IMG/VR virus record: IMGVR_UViG_3300025942_000020
Span: 1-20,385 of that record
DNA from: a virus
Strand: one strand, 5' to 3'
Length of the DNA stretch: 20,385 nucleotides
In this document: piece after piece, positions 1 to 4,402 of the stretch
Layout: each line of letters opens with the position of its first letter
Position numbering within the stretch: the stretch's first letter is position 1
The notes under the pieces: model-generated
What the model was told of the DNA's origin: nothing
What the model saw: only the letters and a program-made list of their open reading frames with translations
Database searches by the model: none
Translations under genes and position numbers: made by a program

Positions 1-403
1 CGTCCCTGGCGGCGGCCGCTGCGCGCCGCGCAGCATCGAGTGCGACCTGCGCCTTCGCAAGCTCAGGCTCGCTCGTGATCGGGGCCAGCGCACGCAGCTG
101 CGCCGCGTGCTCGGCGGTCGCGGGCGACAGCGCGAGCCATGCGGGGGTATGCACGCGCAGGAGCCAGTCGACGGCCAGCCAGGAGCGCTTCTCGCGCAGC
201 GGCTTGCTGCCTTCCAGCGTGCTGAAGAACCGGTCCATCAGCCATGCGGAATCGTCGTAGCGCTTGTCGATGTTGAGCGCTTCGTAGACCGCGAGCAGAT
301 CGGCACTGCCGCTGGGGAACTTGGCCAGGAACCAGCGATAGCCGTCCGCGCAGGCGTCCCAGCCCTTCAGGCGTTCCTTGGTGATCTCGCGGGCGGCGCT
401 CAT
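1..403 (-). CDS. Hypothetical phage protein (3' end outside window)
   Basis: Not assigned to a function. About 134 residues are visible and the reading frame runs off the left edge. The protein begins MSAAREITKERLKGWDACAD and has a GWDAC-x3-GYRWFLAKFP segment of a kind I associate with small phage proteins (from memory, unverified). It looks soluble and helical, with an Ala-rich stretch near the cut. The ATG at 403-401 overlaps the stop of the preceding leftward gene as ATGA, with GGGGAGC just upstream, which fixes the start. It is second in the leftward operon driven from the operator-covered promoter at 765-792, so it is probably repressed in the lysogen. Confidence 0.7.
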   Translation of the reverse strand, partial: MSAAREITKERLKGWDACADGYRWFLAKFPSGSADLLAVYEALNIDKRYDDSAWLMDRFFSTLEGSKPLREKRSWLAVDWLLRVHTPAWLALSPATAEHAAQLRALAPITSEPELAKAQVALDAARRAAAAARD

Positions 404-705
404 GCCAGCTCCCCGAAGTCACGGGCGTCGTATTGGGCGCGCTTGTGCTGGCGGATGCCCGAGAGCTTCATGCAGGCGCGGCGCAGGCGCTTCTCGGCGC
501 TCGCCTTGTGCAAGCCGAGCCAGTGACCGATCGGCGGCTTGGCGGCCGTGCCGTGCTCGAGCCCCTGCTGGTGCTTGCGGCCGGGACCGCGCTTCGTGCA
601 CTTCTCGCGCTTGCCGCCGTGGTGCGACACCAGGCGAAGGTCATCGAGGCCCATGGCGACCAGCAGCTTCTGCGCGGTCGTCAGCTTCATCGGTTGGTAC
701 TTCAT
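400..705 (-). CDS. Basic hypothetical protein, first gene of repressor-controlled leftward operon
   Basis: A 101-aa basic protein of unknown function starting MKYQPMKLTTAQKLL. A longer frame extends upstream to 756, but the ATG at 705-703 is preceded at good distance by GAGAGGAGG, so I chose it; the longer version would also begin almost at the predicted transcription start. The middle is rich in Lys, Arg, Gly and His, and residues about 74-93 (KASAEKRLRRACMKL region) look like a basic helix, so nucleic-acid binding is possible but unproven. It overlaps the next gene by 4 bp. Its promoter carries two copies of the operator also found at the repressor/Cro switch, so expression probably starts on induction. 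Confidence 0.75.
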   Translation of the reverse strand: MKYQPMKLTTAQKLLVAMGLDDLRLVSHHGGKREKCTKRGPGRKHQQGLEHGTAAKPPIGHWLGLHKASAEKRLRRACMKLSGIRQHKRAQYDARDFGELA

Positions 706-764
706 TGCTAGCCTCCTCTCGCCTTGGGCCGCGATATGCGGCGTCTTGTTGGGCAAGTGAGGTC

Positions 765-792
765 ATCCTAGCCGACGGCTAGATAAAGTCAA
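765..792 (-). promoter_or_regulatory. Leftward sigma70-like promoter for genes 705-1
   Basis: Read on the minus strand, TTGACT (792-787) and TAGGAT (770-765) are separated by 16 bp and match the sigma70 consensus at 5 of 6 and 4 of 6 positions. The predicted start is near 758, giving a leader of about 53 nt before the AGGAGG site of the gene starting at 705. Operator 768-782 lies across the spacer and the -10, and operator 790-804 touches the -35, so a bound repressor should block polymerase. Confidence 0.65.
768..782. promoter_or_regulatory. Operator, perfect 15-bp palindrome (left operon, site 1)
   Basis: CTAGCCGACGGCTAG is a perfect palindrome around the central base. The same site with one changed base, CTAGCCAACGGCTAG, lies at 2092-2106 over the promoter of the Cro-like gene. 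CTAG is rare in proteobacterial DNA, which makes the two clusters stand out. The likely binder is the repressor encoded at 1421-2068, the YdaS-type Cro at 2117-2359, or both. Confidence 0.7.
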
Positions 793-804
793 GCGGCCGG
801 CTAG
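790..804. promoter_or_regulatory. Operator, imperfect copy (left operon, site 2)
   Basis: On the minus strand this reads CTAGCCGGCCGCTTG. It shares the CTAGCC half-site with site 1 and the degenerate second half (GCTTG) with the site at 2069-2083. Its centre is 22 bp from that of site 1, two helical turns, so dimers on the two sites would sit on the same DNA face. It overlaps the -35 box. The 12-bp direct repeat CGGCTAGATAAA (776-787 and 798-809) reflects the two sites. Confidence 0.6.
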
Positions 805-821
805 ATAAATTTTCGACGGGC

Positions 822-846
822 AAGAAAAAGCCCGCTCAGGGCGGGC
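822..846 (-). terminator. Rho-independent terminator of the lysogeny operon
   Basis: On the minus strand the stem GCCCGC/GCGGGC with loop CCTGA (846-830) is followed by TTTTTCTT. It lies just after the stop of the exported-protein gene (872-1183) and before the next leftward promoter, so it separates the two leftward operons. The plus strand has no T-tract after the stem, so it acts in one direction only. Confidence 0.85.
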
Positions 847-871
847 ATGGTGGAGGGGCGGCAGATGACCT

Positions 872-1183
872 CTATTGAGGCGGTGTCGCATTCGCGGACG
901 ATCGATCGTCCGAGATGTAGACCACGGGCACGAGCTCCATCTCCTCGGAGTTCGGTCTCTTGAACATCTGCCACATGCGGCCCGTCTTGGTGTCCAGCAT
1001 GTATTGGTCCGCCCGAATGTCATTGACCTGGCCGAAGACAAAGCGGCCATTCCCATTCGCGGCCGGCGGCGCAGATAGCGCACGGGCCGGCGGCGGCTGC
1101 TTGATTTTTATCGCGTCCTGCGCATCAGCGCTTGCGAGCGCCGCAGCCAGGCTGCATGCGATGCCGATCGTTCTAAAGACCAT
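872..1183 (-). CDS. Small exported protein of the lysogeny operon
   Basis: A 103-aa protein with a clear N-terminal signal peptide: MVFRTIGIACSLAAALASADAQ has a short basic start, a hydrophobic core and an Ala-x-Ala-type cleavage area around residues 18-22. The mature part has a Pro/Ala-rich linker and then a compact region, about residues 45-90, with ADQYMLDTKTGRMWQM followed by LVPVVYI. This pattern (a Leu-Asp-Thr-x-Thr-Gly-Arg-x-Trp turn) is, from memory, shared by small proteobacterial proteins of unknown function. I chose the ATG at 1183 because AGGAGAGAGGA precedes it and because it alone gives a proper signal peptide; a longer frame starts at 1222. It overlaps the preceding gene by 11 bp and is followed by a terminator. 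Expression with the repressor suggests a lysogenic conversion or fitness gene; that is inference. Confidence 0.75.
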   Translation of the reverse strand: MVFRTIGIACSLAAALASADAQDAIKIKQPPPARALSAPPAANGNGRFVFGQVNDIRADQYMLDTKTGRMWQMFKRPNSEEMELVPVVYISDDRSSANATPPQ

Positions 1184-1424
1184 TCCTCTCTCCTCTGATT
1201 CGCTGTCCCAGCTCGTCGTCAAGAACGCTCACGCATCCCCGGGCGAAGGTGGGATTGCGAAAGGCCTCCCCCGCGACGTTCACGAAGTATTTGCGCCGCT
1301 TGAGCATCGCGGCGAACGCGAAGCCGATCAAATCGCCACGGCGCGCCATGTCCAGGAGCTGCGCGAGCGCCTCGACGGTGTCGTTCGATACGGCGTCGGG
1401 AACCAGGCTGAAAGGCGGCTTCAT
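1173..1424 (-). CDS. Conserved phage protein of unknown function (83 aa)
   Basis: The 83-aa product begins MKPPFSLVPDAVSNDTVEAL and contains RRGDLIGFAFAAMLKRRKYFV and FRNPTFARG segments. I recall near-identical small proteins in betaproteobacterial prophages, usually beside the repressor gene, without a known function. No membrane segment or catalytic motif stands out. Start ATG 1424-1422 overlaps the repressor stop as ATGA, with AAGAAAGG about 6 nt upstream, so translation is coupled to the repressor gene. It should be expressed in the lysogen. Confidence 0.75.
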   Translation of the reverse strand: MKPPFSLVPDAVSNDTVEALAQLLDMARRGDLIGFAFAAMLKRRKYFVNVAGEAFRNPTFARGCVSVLDDELGQRIRGERNGL

Positions 1425-2068
1425 GAGGCACCTTTCTTCTTGTCGCTGGCGCGGCCGGACCGCTTGGAAATCGGGCTCTCGACAAGCTGCTGGTCAGGCG
1501 GCGGCGCATTGCGCCGCTCTCGTCGCTGAGCCTCGGCGAATGCCTCTTCGACGCGGGAGTCAGCCACCGGGCCGGGAGCCTGGAAACGCTGCTTCAGGAT
1601 CCGGTTGGCCACGCGCTTAGAGGCGTACTCGCGATAGGCCTCCGCCTCCTCGATGACCTCTTCCGGGGTTAGTGCCGCCTGCGGGTACAGGCTGTTCAGG
1701 TAATTCAGGAATTCGTTCAAACCCAGGCCCTCTCTTTTCCCCGTATGGTCGGGCTGGACTGGCTCATCCGCTGCGCCATCGCTCTTTTGCGGCGCAACGT
1801 TGATCCAGCCAGGCGGCCGTCCGTGAGCGAATTCACGGTCAAGGGCAGATGCGAAGTCCGGGCCGACGCGTTTGACGCCGGAATAGACCTGGTAGACATA
1901 CTCGACGCTCTTGCGCGTGCGCGCGGCGATTTCCTTGAACGCCGGGCGCTTGAGTCCGCGCACGTTCGCATCGCCGGGCGCCATCTCGTCGACGATCGCT
2001 CGAAGGTGTGCGTCCCAGATGTCGCTGATGTCCATGCCCGAATTCGAGCAGAAAGCTAGAGTCGGCAT
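1421..2068 (-). CDS. Candidate CI-type phage repressor (HTH, no S24 protease domain seen)
   Basis: A 215-aa protein transcribed away from a YdaS-type Cro gene across a shared operator region, the position of a lambdoid cI. A helix-turn-helix is plausible at residues about 44-70 (FKEIAARTRKSVEYVYQVYSG). The C-terminal part (130-215) is charged and helical, with LNEFLNYLNSLYPQ and an EEVIEEAEAYREYASKR helix; I see no G-x-SM-x-P signature or Ser/Lys dyad of the S24 LexA/CI peptidases. It may therefore not be cleaved through RecA. Start: ATG 2068 has GGAGG only 4 nt upstream and within operator 2069-2083. An internal ATG at 2035 (Met12, MDISDIWDAHL) is the alternative, but its ribosome site is weak. 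Confidence 0.7.
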   Translation of the reverse strand: MPTLAFCSNSGMDISDIWDAHLRAIVDEMAPGDANVRGLKRPAFKEIAARTRKSVEYVYQVYSGVKRVGPDFASALDREFAHGRPPGWINVAPQKSDGAADEPVQPDHTGKREGLGLNEFLNYLNSLYPQAALTPEEVIEEAEAYREYASKRVANRILKQRFQAPGPVADSRVEEAFAEAQRRERRNAPPPDQQLVESPISKRSGRASDKKKGAS

Positions 2069-2083
2069 CTAGCCTCCAGCTTG
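2069..2083. promoter_or_regulatory. Operator in switch region (imperfect copy)
   Basis: CTAGCCTCCAGCTTG shares CTAGCC and GCTTG with the imperfect operator at 790-804 (read on the minus strand). It overlaps the ribosome-binding site of the repressor gene and abuts the -35 box of the rightward promoter. Its centre is 23 bp from the perfect site at 2092-2106, about two helical turns. Part of the match is the GGAGG ribosome site itself, so this copy is less certain. Confidence 0.5.
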
Positions 2084-2109
2084 CGTGAAAGCTAGCCAAC
2101 GGCTAGAGT
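2081..2109 (+). promoter_or_regulatory. Rightward early promoter (PR-like), possibly giving a leaderless transcript
   Basis: TTGCGT (2081-2086) and TAGAGT (2104-2109) are 17 bp apart. Operator 2092-2106 fills the spacer and overlaps the -10, as in the leftward promoter at 765-792. A start 7-8 bp after the -10 falls at 2116-2117, on or next to the A of the Cro ATG at 2117. Confidence 0.6.
2092..2106. promoter_or_regulatory. Operator in switch region (15-bp near-perfect palindrome)
   Basis: CTAGCCAACGGCTAG has 6-bp perfect half-sites and differs from the operator at 768-782 at a single base (A for G at position 7). It overlaps the -10 of the promoter for the Cro-like gene. Repeating this motif over two divergently used promoters about 1.3 kb apart is the strongest regulatory signal in the window. 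Confidence 0.7.
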
Positions 2110-2116
2110 GCGGGGC

Positions 2117-2359
2117 ATGGACGCACAGATCACCCCGAAAGAGCGCGCGGAGCTTGCCGAGAGGGCAGGCGTCAACGAGCAGTACCTCTACCAGTGCCTG
2201 AGCGGCCGCCGCGACATGGACGCCACCCAGGCGTCGATCGTGGAGCGCAAGACGGAAGGGCGCATCCGCCGCTGGCAGCTTCGCCGGGATTGGCACGTCA
2301 CCTGGCCGGAACTGGTTGGCGCGGAGGGTGCGCCGCCGCTTGAGCAGCAGGAGGCCTGA
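2117..2359 (+). CDS. YdaS-type Cro-like repressor
   Basis: An 80-aa small DNA-binding protein. Residues about 11-32 (AELAERAGVNEQYLYQCLSG) form a helix-turn-helix; the segment after it, IVERKTEGRIRRWQLR and then WHVTWPELVGAEGAP, is the hallmark tail of YdaS/Cro-like phage proteins. It is the first rightward gene and faces the repressor gene across the operators, so it probably acts as Cro, shutting off repressor synthesis during lytic growth. I chose ATG 2117; a GTG at 2108 in frame lies inside the -10 region and cannot be used from this promoter. No normal ribosome site precedes ATG 2117. A purely YdaS antitoxin role is the alternative, but no YdaT-like toxin partner is recognised. Confidence 0.8.
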   Translation: MDAQITPKERAELAERAGVNEQYLYQCLSGRRDMDATQASIVERKTEGRIRRWQLRRDWHVTWPELVGAEGAPPLEQQEA

Positions 2360-2362
2360 CTC

Positions 2363-2542
2363 GTGGCCACCGCTCGCTTCATCGTGGCCCTGGTGCTCAT
2401 CGCCTTTGGCTGCGCGCTGCTGATCGTCTCGTTCCAGCCCGCGCAGGCGGCGACGCTGGTGTTGGTCGGTGGTCGGGTTCATGACGTCAGTCTCGTTTTT
2501 TTGCCGCGCGCCGAGATGGCAACGCATGGAAACGCGTCATGA
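2363..2542 (+). CDS. Small single-span membrane or secreted protein (GTG start)
   Basis: A 59-aa frame with GTG start that short-ORF filters miss. AGGAGG lies 8 nt before the GTG, inside the end of the cro-like gene, and the stop overlaps the next start as ATGA, so both ends fit the operon. Residues about 5-24 (RFIVALVLIAFGCALLIVSF) form a strong hydrophobic helix, followed by QPAQAA, which could be a signal-peptidase site or simply the membrane boundary. The rest is short and mildly basic. Function unknown; position just after cro suggests an early, host-directed or superinfection-related role, which is a guess. Confidence 0.65.
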   Translation: MATARFIVALVLIAFGCALLIVSFQPAQAATLVLVGGRVHDVSLVFLPRAEMATHGNAS

Positions 2543-2919
2543 CGTCCGTTGCGCCGTCCCAGCTGACGCTGAACTTTGAGCCGGCGCTGCCCGAGCGGTT
2601 CTCGACGCTGCGCGAGTTCATCGCCCACCGCGTGCAGGTCCAGGCCAAGCCGGCCAAGACGATCGCGATGGACATGGACATGAGCCCGTCGACGCTGTCG
2701 CGAAAGCTCAGCCCGAGCGACAGCGACACCCAGCGCTTCAACGTCGACGACCTCGAGGCGTATTTCCGCAACACCGGTGACGCAGCGGCAGTCATCGAAT
2801 ACCTCGCGGCCAAGTACCTGACCAGCGACGAGCAGCGCCAGGCGCGCGCCATTGCGCGGGTCGAGGCGCTGGCCACCGAGTTCACCCGGGCCCTGGCCTC
2901 TTTGAAAGGAATCGCATGA
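2539..2919 (+). CDS. Phage CII-like regulatory protein (CP76 type)
   Basis: A 126-aa protein with a central helix-turn-helix, residues about 38-58 (PAKTIAMDMDMSPSTLSRKL), then NVDDLEAYFRNTGDAAAVIEYLAAKYL. This arrangement, with a MSPSTLSRKLSP recognition helix, is that of the phage CII/CP76 regulators, which activate or modulate lysogeny genes. The charged helical C-terminus (SDEQRQARAIARVEALATEF) may form oligomers. It is third in the early operon and coupled to both neighbours by 4-bp overlaps. Family membership is judged by eye; the promoter it controls is not evident. Confidence 0.65.
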   Translation: MTSVAPSQLTLNFEPALPERFSTLREFIAHRVQVQAKPAKTIAMDMDMSPSTLSRKLSPSDSDTQRFNVDDLEAYFRNTGDAAAVIEYLAAKYLTSDEQRQARAIARVEALATEFTRALASLKGIA

Positions 2920-3170
2920 CCGACCCCGTCAACCCAATCCACCAACACCTGAGCATCACCGTCTGCGACGGGGCGGCGGACGCGATCGCCAAGGGCTTCA
3001 ACTGGGCCGACGACGCCAGCGTGCACCCGATCGAGGTCGAGCGAGTCATCGTCGTGCGCGGCGGCATGGAGAGCGGCCGCGCATCCGTCGACTTCGTGCT
3101 GCGTGACGGCACCGGCAAGCGCTTCGTGTTCATGGTCACGCGCGCGCTGCTGCAGTCGATTCCGGGGTGA
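2916..3170 (+). CDS. Hypothetical early phage protein (84 aa)
   Basis: An 84-aa acidic to neutral soluble protein that alternates beta-like segments (HLSITVCDGAADAI, VERVIVVRGG, SVDFVLRDGTGKRFVFMVTRAL). It resembles small one-domain beta/alpha phage proteins, but I cannot name the family. No catalytic or metal-binding motif is visible. The ATG overlaps the upstream CII-like gene by 4 bp, and the next gene follows after 4 bp. Confidence 0.7.
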   Translation: MTDPVNPIHQHLSITVCDGAADAIAKGFNWADDASVHPIEVERVIVVRGGMESGRASVDFVLRDGTGKRFVFMVTRALLQSIPG

Positions 3171-3174
3171 GGCA

Positions 3175-3549
3175 ATGCGAGTCCCCAACCAGTTCCGCAT
3201 CCGCGAAGGGCGGATGGGCAGCGACGAGAGCTTCGGCAACAGCGGCGCGTTCCGTGTGCCACTGAAGACGAATCGCCAGACCGTGCACGTCATTGCCAGC
3301 GAGGGAGAAGGGTGGCGCCACGTCAGCGTCTCGCGACCTGACCGCACGCCCACCTGGGACGAGATGTGCGAGGTCAAGGACCTTTTCTTCGGCCCCGATG
3401 AATGGGGGCTCCAGTACCACCCGGCCGCCAGCGACTACGTGAACTTCCACCCGCATTGCCTGCACCTCTGGCAGCCGATCGACGCGCAGGTGCTAACGCC
3501 GCCGGCATGGATGGTCGGGCCGGTGACGGGACGTGGAGCATTGGCATGA
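3175..3549 (+). CDS. DUF7694-like phage protein
   Basis: A 124-aa protein with the landmark sequence VHVIASEGEGWRHVSVSR, PTWDEMCEVKDLFFGPDEW, HPAASDYVNFHPHCLHLWQP. I recognise this Trp/His-rich pattern from a common phage protein type (DUF7694 in my memory), function unknown. The conserved Asp, His and Cys residues could suit a metal site but nothing shows this directly. The frame stays open upstream to 3103, but ATG 3175 follows GGTGAGG at a short distance and the region before it belongs to the preceding gene. It overlaps the next gene by 4 bp. Confidence 0.7.
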   Translation: MRVPNQFRIREGRMGSDESFGNSGAFRVPLKTNRQTVHVIASEGEGWRHVSVSRPDRTPTWDEMCEVKDLFFGPDEWGLQYHPAASDYVNFHPHCLHLWQPIDAQVLTPPAWMVGPVTGRGALA

Positions 3550-4124
3550 CCGTCGCCGTCCTCTTCGCCCGCGCCGACTCGGTCTACAAGACGATGCCGG
3601 AGTGCGACGTCTACGACATCGAGCGCGATGCGCGGCGCTGGCGCGGCGGCTCGCGCGTCATCGCGCACCCGATGTGCCGCGGCTGGGGCCGCCTGCGCCA
3701 GTTCAGCCACGCCACCGAGGAAGAGCGCCAACACGCGGTGCTCGCCGTCTGGATCGTGCGCGCGAGTGGTGGAGTGCTGGAGCACCCGGCCGAGTCCACG
3801 CTGTGGGAGTACCTGGGCCTGCCGTTGCCCGGCCGAGGCCCCGACGCCTACGGCGGCTACACGATCGAGATCCGGCAGTGCGACTGGGGGCACCCGGCCG
3901 AGAAGCTGACGTGGCTCTATGTCGTCGGCTGCGCCGTCGACGATCTGCCGCCCACCCCCCCCCGAGGCACGCCCACCGGCGTCATCAAGCCGCGACGCGG
4001 TGTGCCGCGCACGCTGAAGATCGTCACGAAATACTGGCGCGAAGCCACCCCGCCTGCGCTCGCCCGCTGGCTCGTCGACTTGGCCGCGCGCTGCGTGGTG
4101 AAAGCTGAGGCTGCCGCATGCTGA
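3546..4124 (+). CDS. Short DNA-methyltransferase-like phage protein, function uncertain
   Basis: A 192-aa protein. It resembles a cytosine-C5 methyltransferase fold in outline: a short beta start (VAVLFARADSVYKTM), an acidic loop (DVYDIERDARRW) where cofactor would bind, then VIAHPMCRGWGRLRQF where these enzymes have the Pro-Cys catalytic loop, and ASGGVLEHPAESTLWEYLGL like the later ENV region. The C-terminus has REATPPALARWLVDLAARC. It is far shorter than working C5 enzymes (usually over 300 aa) and the Pro-Cys order is altered (HPMC), so it may be inactive or have another role. I recall homologues in phage early operons annotated as hypothetical. It overlaps both neighbours. Confidence 0.6.
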   Translation: MTVAVLFARADSVYKTMPECDVYDIERDARRWRGGSRVIAHPMCRGWGRLRQFSHATEEERQHAVLAVWIVRASGGVLEHPAESTLWEYLGLPLPGRGPDAYGGYTIEIRQCDWGHPAEKLTWLYVVGCAVDDLPPTPPRGTPTGVIKPRRGVPRTLKIVTKYWREATPPALARWLVDLAARCVVKAEAAAC

Positions 4125-4402
4125 TCGCACTCGATTACGACGGCACCTACACGGCCGATCCCGAGCTCTGGCTGGCTTTCATCGTGAGTGCCCGTGTCCG
4201 TGGCCATCAGGTCTTCGTCGTGACCATGCGCCACGAATTCGAAGGCGCCGACGTCATGCGCCAGCTGCACGGCAAGGTCGATCGGATCGTCTACACCGCG
4301 CGCCGGGCGAAGCGGCCGCACATGGAATTTCTCGGCCACCAGGTCCAGATCTGGATCGATGACGCGCCGCACTGGGTCAACCAGGACGCGGCCGACGCAT
4401 GA
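4118..4402 (+). CDS. HAD-superfamily phosphatase-like protein
   Basis: A 94-aa compact HAD-like protein. MLIALDYDGTYT carries the motif I DxDGT (Asp6, Asp8), VVTMR at 34-38 matches motif II with Thr36, Lys65 is a motif III candidate, and WIDDAP (79-84) matches motif IV with Asp81/Asp82. All four elements needed for a phosphoaspartate hydrolase are therefore present without a cap domain. Substrate is unknown; small phage HAD proteins include 5'-nucleotidase or polynucleotide 3'-phosphatase-like enzymes. It overlaps the previous gene by 7 bp and the replication gene by 4 bp, which suggests a nucleotide or DNA-end role in replication. Confidence 0.8.
   Translation: MLIALDYDGTYTADPELWLAFIVSARVRGHQVFVVTMRHEFEGADVMRQLHGKVDRIVYTARRAKRPHMEFLGHQVQIWIDDAPHWVNQDAADA

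Noticed and set aside
2056-2072. CTAGAGTCGGCATCTAG, another CTAG-flanked palindrome within the repressor start
   Set aside because: The CTAG spacing is 9 rather than 7 and the inner bases do not fit the 15-bp operator consensus. Could be a weak site, not enough to list.
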